10,651 nucleotides of DNA, taken from an uncultured Ruminococcus sp. (GTDB lineage: Bacteria > Bacillota > Clostridia > Oscillospirales > Acutalibacteraceae). Below, one piece after another: positions 1-6,502 of the stretch. The stretch lies in contig CADCOZ010000175.1 of NCBI GenBank assembly GCA_902803125.1, positions 1 through 10,651 on the forward strand, given 5' to 3'. Made by a program: the position numbers and the translations under genes. The notes under the pieces are model-generated. The model ran no database searches, was not told the origin of the DNA, and worked only from the letters and a program-made list of their open reading frames with translations. The first letter of the stretch is position 1, and every line of letters starts with the position of its first letter.

Positions 1-128
1 CCGCTCTGTCCGACAATCGCCACAAACTCTCCCTGCTCCACACTCATGGAAATGCCGTCCACTGCATTGAAAGCATTCTCGCCGCTGCCGTATGTTTTCA
101 CCAAGTTCTCTGTTGTTAAAATAGCCAT
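1..128 (-). CDS. ABC transporter ATP-binding protein, N-terminus only (MacB/LolD/FtsE-like)
   Basis: Only the first 42 codons are in the window; the gene continues past the left edge. The visible residues run from MAILTTENLVKTYG through a short variable stretch to FVAIVGQSG. That is the usual opening of an ATPase subunit: the first beta strand, the aromatic A-loop tyrosine at about residue 13, then the start of the Walker A loop (expected GxSGSGKST). The spacing and the NAVDGISMSV segment resemble the MacB/LolD/FtsE class, which pairs with a FtsX-like permease and works in export, peptide resistance or envelope stress rather than uptake. The start at 128 is supported by an AGGAGGG ribosome binding site at 139-145. 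A promoter and possible operator lie upstream at 188-219. The permease is expected beyond the left edge but is not seen. The family call is fairly secure; the substrate is unknown. Confidence 0.85.
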   Translation of the reverse strand, partial: MAILTTENLVKTYGSGENAFNAVDGISMSVEQGEFVAIVGQS

Positions 129-160
129 AATAATGTTTCCCTCCTGAAGAATATGTTTTG

Positions 161-180
161 TTGGCTGTTGTTGGCTGTTA
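161..180. repeat. Short tandem repeat, 2 x 10 bp
   Basis: TTGGCTGTTG is followed directly by TTGGCTGTTA, in the untranslated leader of the ABC ATPase gene between its -10 box and its ribosome binding site. Two units only, differing at the last base. It may be chance or a slippage product; no function is evident. Confidence 0.5.
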
Positions 181-187
181 TGGTGTC

Positions 188-219
188 ATTATACATGGCC
201 AGAGTGACAGCAAAGTGAC
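188..219 (-). promoter_or_regulatory. Promoter of the ABC ATPase gene with 11-bp-spaced direct repeats
   Basis: On the minus strand a perfect TATAAT -10 box lies at 188-193, about 60 bp before the start codon. At the correct spacing (211-216) there is no recognisable -35 box. In its place two identical hexamers, AGTGAC on the plus strand, sit at 203-208 and 214-219, exactly 11 bp apart. Direct repeats with a helical-turn period over a missing -35 box are typical of sites bound by OmpR-family response regulators, which often control exporters of this class. The boxes are seen in the sequence; activation by a response regulator is inference. Confidence 0.5.
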
Positions 220-257
220 TGTACAAAAGTTTTTTGTCATTTTTTAGCCTTCACCGC

Positions 258-300
258 AAAAAAAATACAGCCGTTCCCTCTGCAAAAGGGTAACGGCTGT
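258..300 (-). terminator. Rho-independent terminator of the telA-family gene
   Basis: The stop codon of the TelA-family gene is at 311-313. Just beyond it on the minus strand, 267-300 forms a hairpin whose outer stem ACAGCCGTT pairs with AACGGCTGT and whose inner CCCT pairs with AGGG, with one bulged base. A run of eight T follows on the minus strand (258-265 are A on the plus strand). This is a classic intrinsic terminator and marks the end of the three-gene module. Confidence 0.85.
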
Positions 301-310
301 TTGATGGCTT

Positions 311-1471
311 TTAGGACTGGCTGCCGTCCTGCGGAGCCAATTCCGCATTTCTGGCTTCCATCTTCTGGATACGCTTCTCGCCTTCTGCCGCCAGACTGCG
401 GAATTCTTCAATGGTCGTTCTCATCTGCGGCAGTGCCTTGGTCTTATACTCGGAAACAGAATCTAATGCATCGAACGTGTCGGAGAACGCCTGCCGCAGG
501 GTATCAATCGAAATATTGCTCTCCACGGCCTGCTGCTGAATCGCTGTTCCCTGTTCTTTCAGCATCTTGGAGGTCGCACCAATCAGCTTGTTGGTTGCTT
601 CGTTCACCGCCTGCACCTTTTCCAGCACAATCTTCTGGTTATACAGCGCACTGGCTACCGTTACGGCAATACGCAACGCAGAAATCGTGACATTTTCCGC
701 TCGTTCTACGGCACGAATCAGCTCTCTGTTATTGCGGCGGACAATCTCCATGGCAATAATGCCCTGCATATTGACCGTCTGCATCTGCTGCATATCCATC
801 ACTCTTTGACGCAGCGGGAACAATACCTCTTCCTCAATGAACTTGATACGCTCCTCGTCTACGTTCTCTACCTTGGCTCTCTCAATAGCGGCCGAAATCG
901 CTTCGTCCATCTGCATACCCAATTCAATCTGCTGGGCTAATTTCTTGGTCAGGTCACGCAAAGCGAGCTGTTCCACTTCCAAAGTCGTATTGTCACGCTT
1001 GAGTACATCTTTGCCGCGGCCAAGAGAAGCAATCGTCTGGGCAATCACGTCATCGGCTCTTTCAAACTTCGCAAAATAGGCTCTGATGGGATTGAACAGC
1101 TTGCCGAGCGGGCCTTTTTTGGCAAAGTCCACCACAGAAGGATCCAAGTCCTTCATCTGCATTTGCAGCTGTGCAAGACCGTTGACGACTTCTCCGTTCT
1201 CCCCGCCCATTTTGCTCAAATCCGTCAGACGCACATTCAACAGTTCATTCTTCTGCGTTGACCGTGTGACAATATCCGTGCCAAATGTTTCGATAGAGGA
1301 CACAATCGCTCTGCGGTCGCTCAGCGAACCCAAATCAAACGCAAACAATTCGTCCGTATTGGTGCCGGCCACCTTTGCTAACTGCTGCTGTGTTTCGGGA
1401 GCGGGTGCCACTTCCTCTTTTACTTCCTCCGCTACTTGTTCCACATCCGGTAAATCCATTGAAAATGCCAT
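311..1471 (-). CDS. telA: TelA/YaaN-family toxic anion resistance protein
   Basis: A 386-residue protein with no signal peptide or membrane segment, nearly all helical and rich in Q, E, K and M, so probably a cytosolic coiled-coil protein. Family signatures are LGRGKDVLKRDNTTLE at 150-165 and a long conserved block at about 217-290 containing RQRV, QTVNMQ and EIVRRNNRELI, as in Bacillus YaaN and plasmid TelA/KlaA (Pfam TelA, PF05816). The acidic first 30 residues are variable. Length is normal for the family. Members are linked to tellurite resistance on plasmids and to envelope or lantibiotic tolerance in Firmicutes, but no biochemical activity is established, so the usual product name should be read cautiously. 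The start at 1471 is supported by AAGGAGGAACT at 1476-1486. It is the last gene of the module; the upstream gene ends at 1631, and no terminator or good promoter is seen between, so read-through transcription is likely. Confidence 0.88.
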   Translation of the reverse strand: MAFSMDLPDVEQVAEEVKEEVAPAPETQQQLAKVAGTNTDELFAFDLGSLSDRRAIVSSIETFGTDIVTRSTQKNELLNVRLTDLSKMGGENGEVVNGLAQLQMQMKDLDPSVVDFAKKGPLGKLFNPIRAYFAKFERADDVIAQTIASLGRGKDVLKRDNTTLEVEQLALRDLTKKLAQQIELGMQMDEAISAAIERAKVENVDEERIKFIEEEVLFPLRQRVMDMQQMQTVNMQGIIAMEIVRRNNRELIRAVERAENVTISALRIAVTVASALYNQKIVLEKVQAVNEATNKLIGATSKMLKEQGTAIQQQAVESNISIDTLRQAFSDTFDALDSVSEYKTKALPQMRTTIEEFRSLAAEGEKRIQKMEARNAELAPQDGSQS

Positions 1472-1520
1472 TGATAGTTCCTCCTTATTTTTTATATGTC
1501 AGGCAGTTTTTTGGGGGAAA

Positions 1521-1615
1521 CCCTTTTCCTAAAACCGCTGACTTTTGGTTCCTCACACATTATTATTTATTCGTTATTCTTTATTATTTATTTCTCCCCT
1601 TTCCTAAAACCGCTG
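1521..1615 (-). repeat. Two copies (A, B) of a dispersed repeat around AT-rich 12-bp repeats
   Basis: Within the 159-bp gap between the VWA gene and telA, the 17-mer TTTCCTAAAACCGCTGA occurs exactly at 1525-1541 and 1600-1616. Read on the minus strand the 20-bp cores are CAGCGGTTTTAGGAAAAGGG (1521-1540) and CAGCGGTTTTAGGAAAGGGG (1596-1615). Between them an AT-rich stretch carries TTATTATTTATT twice (1560-1571 and 1581-1592). Related cores occur on the plus strand at 4302-4321 and 10458-10477. No open reading frame, convincing promoter or terminator was found in this gap. The leader of telA could be transcribed through it. Confidence 0.75.
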
Positions 1616-1630
1616 ATGTTGATGGATGCC

Positions 1631-3340
1631 TTACATCTGAGAGTTGAACAGATTCTTGAGCTGATAAACAATGTCGTCACTGTCGGCATTGATGGTCGCC
1701 GCTTCATTGATGGCAGAAATCATCTTCAGAGCATCAATATTGGCGTTATAGCCAATCGTAAAAACCGGCACTTCATAGGCACGAAGTACCCCCTCTATTT
1801 CGTTGAGGGAATGCCCGACGTTCTGTTCACCGTCACTCAGCAGGAAAATCATCGGCTTGGCTTCGGGAAGTTCGGCCTGTGCCTTTTTGATCAGATCCAA
1901 CGCTACCACAATAGCATCGTTGGTGGCCGTTTGTCCGTTAGCATTCAAATCCTGCACCGCTCCTTTGAAATACGCCTGCTGGTTCAAATCAAATTTGGCA
2001 ATCGGCAAACGAATGGTAATACGATTGCCGTAGGAAATCAGCCCGATATAATTATCTTTGCTGATATACTGCATGGAGTTCAGCAAAGAGGTTTTCAGGG
2101 CATTGAGGGGGTCACCGTCCATACTGCCGGAAGTATCCGCAATAAAGACCGCTAAAATCGGGCGGCCGCTGTTCTTGTTTTCTTTATACAGCTTCTGTGC
2201 CTGCAAGAGTGTTTTGCCGCTGATATTGGACGGCAGTTCGCTGATGTACTTTTCATTCTGATTAAAGCCGCAGTTATATGCCATTCTCTGCGATTCCTCC
2301 GACAGACAATAAGAAGCAAACAGCTTCAGCACTTCTTTCTTGTCCTTCGACACGGTTCCCACCGCATACAGCGGATTGTCATGACGCACCCCAAACGGTG
2401 TAAAGACATAGCTGTTTTGCAGGGCGGCATCATTGACATACTGCTGATGTTCCATCACCATCGCATCCAGCGAACCGGATTCTGCCGCTTTTCTCATTTG
2501 CAGGGTGTTATAGGACACCATCGGCACGTTTTCCTGAAACGTCTTGAAGCCGCTGACCGCCTTATCACTCAGCAGGTTATCACTGTCATAGGTATACAGC
2601 GTATTCACCAGAAAATTCAGGCCGGTTGAGCTGACAAACGGGTTCGTATAGCCCATCAGCAAATTGCCGGAAGCGGTCGCTTCGGTAATGGACTTCATGT
2701 TAACAGCACCGTATTGGCTGATCATATCCTGATACTTTTCTCTGGACAGCAGGACACCCGCCACGTTGCCCGCCAGTTTTTTCTCAATCAGTTCGGTTTT
2801 AACCCCGCCGGCTTCCAGCATACTGCCCCAAAATTCATTGGAAGGCGAAAGGGCTTCCGGCACATATTTGCCCGAACGGATATAATCCAACGCCAAACCG
2901 GAGGATACCGAACGAATGGATACCGAAACGGTTTTGCCGTCTACGGTGAAGGCTTCCCCGTTGAAATTCTCTGCCACTTCATTCAGCCAGCCGTCTGTAC
3001 CGGTGCCGGCCTTTTCGGGAGAAGAAAAGATCTCCACGTTGATTTCGCCTGACCCTTCCACACTCAGCGGATATTTGTCAATGCTCGGCAGTTCTTCCTC
3101 ATCTGAAAGAATATCCGTATCACTAACGGCAGCTTTCTTCGGATTAGTTACGGTTTCCACCTTGATATCCCGCAGCAGGTCGGCTATCCGGTTTTCAGCG
3201 GCCTGCTCGCCGGAAATCTGATTCTCCTGCTGACTGATAAGCTGTATCAGCCACAGGCTTAAAAACACAATGGTAAACACCACCACGGCAATGCCGATAA
3301 AAATTCCCACTTTGGCTTGCTTAGACATTTTTCCCATCAT
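1631..3340 (-). CDS. Membrane-anchored substrate-binding-like / von Willebrand A domain fusion protein
   Basis: A 569-residue protein. Residues about 11-35 form one hydrophobic segment after a short basic start, so the rest is probably outside the membrane with the N-terminus anchored. An acidic linker at 75-95 leads to a type-2 periplasmic-binding-protein-like region at about 100-360, with a typical GNLLMGYTNPFVSSTGLNFL hinge segment at 225-244. A von Willebrand A domain fills about 393-569. Its metal-ion-dependent adhesion site looks complete: DTSGS at 402-406, a Thr in GQTAT at 469-473, and SDGE with D503. The domain therefore probably binds Mg2+ and a protein partner. The ligand of the binding domain is unknown, and no transporter genes adjoin it. 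AAGGAG at 3347-3352 fits a start at 3340, or at 3337 since two ATG codons are adjacent. It lies 18 bp after the preceding gene and is surely co-transcribed with it. Fold calls come from motifs, not from a search. Confidence 0.8.
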   Translation of the reverse strand: MMGKMSKQAKVGIFIGIAVVVFTIVFLSLWLIQLISQQENQISGEQAAENRIADLLRDIKVETVTNPKKAAVSDTDILSDEEELPSIDKYPLSVEGSGEINVEIFSSPEKAGTGTDGWLNEVAENFNGEAFTVDGKTVSVSIRSVSSGLALDYIRSGKYVPEALSPSNEFWGSMLEAGGVKTELIEKKLAGNVAGVLLSREKYQDMISQYGAVNMKSITEATASGNLLMGYTNPFVSSTGLNFLVNTLYTYDSDNLLSDKAVSGFKTFQENVPMVSYNTLQMRKAAESGSLDAMVMEHQQYVNDAALQNSYVFTPFGVRHDNPLYAVGTVSKDKKEVLKLFASYCLSEESQRMAYNCGFNQNEKYISELPSNISGKTLLQAQKLYKENKNSGRPILAVFIADTSGSMDGDPLNALKTSLLNSMQYISKDNYIGLISYGNRITIRLPIAKFDLNQQAYFKGAVQDLNANGQTATNDAIVVALDLIKKAQAELPEAKPMIFLLSDGEQNVGHSLNEIEGVLRAYEVPVFTIGYNANIDALKMISAINEAATINADSDDIVYQLKNLFNSQM

Positions 3341-3358
3341 GAAACGCTCCTTCCGTCA

Positions 3359-4114
3359 TCAGGTTTTGTAATACTTTGTTTGTTCAATCAGGTCGTTGAT
3401 TTCCTGCACCGCCGCCATTTTTTCCAAGCCTTGTTCGTCCACATCATCTAACTTGGAAAGCTCCAGCAGCAGAGCATCCATCTTGACCAGAACCGATTCA
3501 TTCATTTTCACCAAGTCATGCACATAATCAATATGTTCCTGATAAATACGTTTCTGTGCTTCAACAGCCTCTGCCGTTTCATCGTCCTCTTTGTCCGAAG
3601 CAGAGGAGATTTTCTTCAGCTTGCGATAATCCGCATAATCAAAAATCGTCATGCGGTTCAGCATTTTTTTTACATTATTATAGAAGATTGCCTGCACAGC
3701 GTTAATGGCAGACTGAAAGCGAGTGAACGTCATTTCCTGCGGGGTGAAGAACTGTGCCAAGATGATATTCAAAGCCTTGTCCTTATCCTGCATTCGCCCG
3801 ATTTGTTCTGTTGCGGTGTGGATATCCGCATCAAACACGCCGTTCAAATCCATATCCTGAAGGGCTTGCACATAATCCTTCGGTTCAGTCAGTTCTGTTC
3901 CCCTGAGCAGCTGCATTTTTCTTTCCGAGAACAACAGCGTATAGTTGCCGTAGCCGAAAGCAATCAAGCTCATCACAATAACGGTTATCGCCAGTGCCGT
4001 CTGAAAGATACTGCCTGTAAAGTTCAGTCCCACTAAACCGCTGGCAAACAAGATGATATTCAAAACAGCGATACCCAAATTCAGTGCAATCAATTTCCAT
4101 ATCCGATTTTTCAC
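3359..4114 (-). CDS. Two-membrane-segment protein, possibly XpaC-like partner of TelA (GTG start)
   Basis: A 251-residue protein with a basic start (KNRIWK), two hydrophobic segments at about 8-30 and 36-62, then a soluble helical region with a charged loop at 172-185 (SDKEDDETAE) and a coiled-coil-like C-terminus. The frame stays open to an ATG at 4258, but that upstream part runs through a promoter and into a terminator hairpin. A GTG at 4112-4114, preceded by AAAGGAGG at 8-base spacing, is the better start. In Bacillus, yaaN (telA family) follows xpaC, whose product is annotated as a 5-bromo-4-chloroindolyl phosphate hydrolysis family protein. The position, two-helix start and helical tail make an XpaC-like identity reasonable, but no diagnostic motif was recognised. 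It is the first gene of the module and likely forms a membrane platform for the next two products. That role is inferred. Confidence 0.75.
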   Translation of the reverse strand: MKNRIWKLIALNLGIAVLNIILFASGLVGLNFTGSIFQTALAITVIVMSLIAFGYGNYTLLFSERKMQLLRGTELTEPKDYVQALQDMDLNGVFDADIHTATEQIGRMQDKDKALNIILAQFFTPQEMTFTRFQSAINAVQAIFYNNVKKMLNRMTIFDYADYRKLKKISSASDKEDDETAEAVEAQKRIYQEHIDYVHDLVKMNESVLVKMDALLLELSKLDDVDEQGLEKMAAVQEINDLIEQTKYYKT

Positions 4115-4122
4115 AAGCGTAT

Positions 4123-4130
4123 CCTCCTTT
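4123..4130 (-). promoter_or_regulatory. Ribosome binding site that sets a GTG start
   Basis: AAAGGAGG on the minus strand, followed by eight bases (ATACGCTT) and GTG AAA AAT. No comparable site precedes the ATG codons further upstream in the same frame, at 4258 or around 4157. This fixes the start of the two-membrane-segment protein at 4114. Confidence 0.85.
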
Positions 4131-4157
4131 ACATTGGTTTTTGCTGACACTATCATC

Positions 4158-4186
4158 ATTCTACTATTGTCCCCTCGCTTTGTCAA
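4158..4186 (-). promoter_or_regulatory. Promoter of the XpaC-like / PBP-VWA / TelA module
   Basis: On the minus strand TTGACA (4181-4186) and TAGAAT (4158-4163) are separated by exactly 17 bp. This is a near-consensus housekeeping promoter. The predicted start is near 4151, giving a leader of about 37 bases before the GTG codon at 4114. No obvious operator overlaps it, so expression may be constitutive. Confidence 0.85.
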
Positions 4187-4242
4187 CAGTATCTCTTCCA
4201 CCTCTGCCCCCAAAACATCGGATTGCACAGACTTTCCTCCAC

Positions 4243-4273
4243 AAAAAAGCCGGTTCACACAGGAACCGGTTTT
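4243..4273 (-). terminator. Bidirectional-looking terminator between rnf operon and TelA module
   Basis: CCGGTTC (4250-4256) and GAACCGG (4263-4269) form a 7-bp perfect stem with a six-base loop. The stem is extended by A/T pairs from the flanking A-run (4243-4248) and T-run (4270-4273). In the minus direction the hairpin is followed by six T, which suits termination of rnf transcription before the next promoter at 4186. Confidence 0.8.
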
Positions 4274-4301
4274 CTCAGGGTTTGTTTCGGCAGGTCAAAG
4301 C

Positions 4302-4321
4302 CAGCGAATAGAGGAAAGGGA
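4302..4321 (+). repeat. Dispersed repeat, copy C
   Basis: CAGCGAATAGAGGAAAGGGA matches the core found at 1521-1540, 1596-1615 (both minus) and 10458-10477 (plus). The match to copy D extends to the left with CAAA. It is located between the two hairpins downstream of rnfB. It is more divergent than the other copies. Confidence 0.5.
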
Positions 4322-4340
4322 CTGCATACCTTTTCGCCAG

Positions 4341-4373
4341 AAAAAGATTTCCCCCAAAATCAGCTTTCGGGGG
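4341..4373 (-). terminator. Hairpin directly downstream of rnfB
   Basis: On the minus strand CCCCCGAAA, a short GCTGA loop and TTTTGGGGG form a stem with one internal mismatch (4351-4373), followed by AAATCTTTTT. It begins 13 bp after the rnfB stop codon. It is probably a first, weaker terminator or an RNA-stabilising 3' hairpin ahead of the stronger one at 4243-4273. Confidence 0.5.
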
Positions 4374-4385
4374 TGTCGGTGGGAT

Positions 4386-5204
4386 TCACTGGAAAGCCCC
4401 CCTGACCGGCTGAATCGCTCCTGTCGGACAGCCTTTGGCACAGATACCCGCATCGGGGCAGTCTTCACACTTGTTGTAGTCGATAACAGCAAGGTTGTCC
4501 ACTACCTTCACAGCTCCCTGCGGACAGCTTCTTTCGCATTTTTTACAGCCGATACAGCCCGCTGTACAGATTTTGCGGACAAGAGCCCCTTTATCTTTAT
4601 TACTGCAAAGCACCACAGCGGTTTCCCTCACGGGAATCAGACTGATTAGCCGGTTGGGACAGGTGCGGGTACAAAGTCCACAGCCAACGCACAAAACCGG
4701 ATTGATTTTTGCCACACCGTTCACAAGGCAAATGGCATTCTGCGGACAGACCTTTTGACAGTCACCGAACCCCAGACAGCCATAGGTACAGCTGCCCTTG
4801 CCGCCATATAATAGTTTGGCGGCTTTACAGCTTTCCAGACCGTGATAGTCCACTTTGTCCTGCGTATGGCTGCAATCGCCCGAACAATGCACCACCGCTG
4901 TCTTTTTTTCTGCGGCGGCACTCTCCACACCGAGCAGTTTGCTCAGCTGCTGTACCACCGTGTCCGCTCCGGGTACGCATAAATTCACCGGCGTATCAGG
5001 ATTTTCACACAAAGCCTTGGCATAGCCGTCACAGCCCGCAAACCCGCAGGCCCCGCAGTTCGCACCGGGCAGACATTCTCGAATCTTCGGGTAGCGTTCA
5101 TCTTCCTTCACCGCCATGAGTTTCGAGGCGATGACCAGACCGGCTCCGCACAGAATACCGAGCAGTACGACAGGAATTACTGCCGTCAGAATGGCTTCTA
5201 ACAT
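4386..5204 (-). CDS. rnfB: Rnf electron transport complex subunit B (multi-cluster ferredoxin)
   Basis: A 272-residue iron-sulfur protein that takes electrons from reduced ferredoxin and hands them to the membrane part of the Rnf complex. One membrane anchor lies at about 5-28. Then comes the N-terminal cluster domain with C44, C50, C53 and C58 in CLPGANCGACGFAGC, with C66 and C76 further on. The middle region has C107, C111, C126 and CTYGCLGFGDCQKVCP (C139, C143, C149, C153). Ferredoxin-type motifs follow at C172-C182, C213-C227 and C246-C259. The protein is full length and typical of clostridial RnfB, with several [4Fe-4S] clusters. The last motif is unusual: CEDCPDAGICAKGC has five residues between the second and third cysteines instead of two. 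The start at 5204 follows a GGAGGT site 12 bp downstream of rnfA. It is the last gene of the operon. Confidence 0.95.
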   Translation of the reverse strand: MLEAILTAVIPVVLLGILCGAGLVIASKLMAVKEDERYPKIRECLPGANCGACGFAGCDGYAKALCENPDTPVNLCVPGADTVVQQLSKLLGVESAAAEKKTAVVHCSGDCSHTQDKVDYHGLESCKAAKLLYGGKGSCTYGCLGFGDCQKVCPQNAICLVNGVAKINPVLCVGCGLCTRTCPNRLISLIPVRETAVVLCSNKDKGALVRKICTAGCIGCKKCERSCPQGAVKVVDNLAVIDYNKCEDCPDAGICAKGCPTGAIQPVRGAFQ

Positions 5205-5216
5205 ACCGCACCTCCG

Positions 5217-5807
5217 TTACGAAAACAGGTTCTCGATGACACCGCCGAACCCCATAAAGGACAGCGAGGTAATCGCCGCCGCTACCAACGTGATAGGCAA
5301 TCCCTTGAAGCTCTCCGGAATATCGCTGCCTTCCATCGTGGAACGCACCCCCGAAAACATCACCATCGCCAGCATGAACCCTAAACCGCTGCCCAGCGAG
5401 TTGACCATGGCCTCCCAAAAGGTATAGCCTTCGTCAATATTCAGAATCGTTACGCCCAGTACCGCACAGTTGGTCGTAATCAGCGGCAGATATACCCCCA
5501 GCGACTGGTGCAGAGCCGGCATATAGCGTTTCAGAACAATCTCCACCAGCTGTACCAAAGCGGCAATCACTAAGATAAAGACAATGGTCTGCAAATAACC
5601 GAGGTTATGCGGGTTCAACAGATACATTTGTATCGGCCAAGTAGCCGCCGTGGCCATCAGCATGACGAAAATAACCGCCGCACTCATGCCGACCGCCGAT
5701 TTCAGATTTTTGGAAACACCTAAAAACGGACAGATACCTAAAAATTTTGCCAGCACATAGTTATTGATAAAAACGGCCGACAATAAGATAATCGCCAATT
5801 TTGTCAT
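5217..5807 (-). CDS. rnfA: Rnf complex integral membrane subunit A
   Basis: A 196-residue membrane protein with six predicted helices, of normal length. RnfA and RnfE are homologous and pack in inverted topology to form the ion channel core. Structures of Rnf show a [2Fe-2S] cluster held between them by pairs of membrane cysteines. Those residues appear here as C26 in LGICPFLG and C114 in PLITTNCAVLG. It starts at 5807 inside an ATGA overlap with the rnfE stop, with AGGAGG at 5815-5820, and stops at 5217, 12 bp before rnfB. Nothing unusual was noted. Confidence 0.95.
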   Translation of the reverse strand: MTKLAIILLSAVFINNYVLAKFLGICPFLGVSKNLKSAVGMSAAVIFVMLMATAATWPIQMYLLNPHNLGYLQTIVFILVIAALVQLVEIVLKRYMPALHQSLGVYLPLITTNCAVLGVTILNIDEGYTFWEAMVNSLGSGLGFMLAMVMFSGVRSTMEGSDIPESFKGLPITLVAAAITSLSFMGFGGVIENLFS

Positions 5808-6502
5808 GCCGTTTCCTCCTTTCCGTGTGCAGGGGTTTCAGCCTGTGAACAGGCGGTTTTATGGCAGACAGAGGCCTGCGGACAGCCTTCACAGCCGAAA
5901 TCCTTCTTTTTGGGCTTATGTTTCGCCCATTTATTCATCATCGCCATCAGCAGGCCGAACACAAAGAATCCGCCCGGTGCCATGGTCAGAATGGAAATCT
6001 TATTTTCATGCAGTACCGGAATATCCATACCGCAGAAAGTACCGTTGCCGAATACTTCACGAATCACCGCCATCAAAAACAGTGCCAAAGTAAAGCCGCT
6101 GCCCATGCCCAAGGCATCGACCGCCGATTCAAAGACGCTGTGCTTGCTGGCATACATTTCTGCACGGCCGAGAATAATGCAGTTCACCACAATCAGCGGC
6201 AAATAAATGCCCAGTGCATCATTCAAAGCCGGTGCATACGCCTTGACCAGCATCTGCACCGCCGTGACCAAACCCGCAATCAGGACAATGTAGCAGGGAA
6301 TCCGCACCTTATCGGGAATCACTTTTCGCAGGGCGGAAATCAGAATATTCGAAAACAGCAGTACAATAGTAGCCGCCAAACCCATGCCGATGGCATTCAA
6401 AATACTGGTAGAGGTTGCCAGTGTCGGACAAGTACCCAGTACCAGCACCAGCACCGGATTTTCCCGCACAAGACCTTTGGTATAGTTATTCAGCGTTTTC
6501 AT
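5804..6502 (-). CDS. rnfE: Rnf complex integral membrane subunit E with cysteine-rich tail
   Basis: A 232-residue membrane protein with six predicted helices, homologous to RnfA. The conserved cluster cysteines are C25 in GTCPTLA and C108 in LIVVNCIIL. After the last helix (ending near 193) comes a basic stretch KHKPKKK and then a soluble tail of about 30 residues with four cysteines: C204, C207, C213 and C218 (CEGCPQASVC then C). The short E. coli-type RsxE lacks such a tail as far as I recall; it could bind a metal or an extra cluster. The start at 6502 is in an ATGA overlap with the rnfG stop, and the end overlaps the rnfA start by the same four bases, so translation is coupled. Confidence 0.95.
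   Translation of the reverse strand: MKTLNNYTKGLVRENPVLVLVLGTCPTLATSTSILNAIGMGLAATIVLLFSNILISALRKVIPDKVRIPCYIVLIAGLVTAVQMLVKAYAPALNDALGIYLPLIVVNCIILGRAEMYASKHSVFESAVDALGMGSGFTLALFLMAVIREVFGNGTFCGMDIPVLHENKISILTMAPGGFFVFGLLMAMMNKWAKHKPKKKDFGCEGCPQASVCHKTACSQAETPAHGKEETA

Noticed and set aside
1472..1500. Possible separate promoter for telA (TATAAA near 1491-1496, minus strand)
   Set aside because: No -35 box occurs at 16-18 bp spacing; the match is just AT-rich sequence next to the ribosome binding site.
1521..1616. CRISPR-like appearance of the repeated 17-mers
   Set aside because: Only two units, no regular short spacers, no cas genes; it belongs to a dispersed repeat family instead.
1086..2155. 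Plus-strand open frames opposite telA and the VWA gene (1086-1532, 1496-2155)
   Set aside because: The opposite-strand genes have clear family motifs and ribosome binding sites; these frames show neither and have an unlikely residue composition.
4115..4258. Longer start (ATG at 4258) for the two-membrane-segment protein
   Set aside because: It would place the coding start inside a terminator hairpin and upstream of the TTGACA/TAGAAT promoter; the GTG at 4114 has a strong ribosome binding site.
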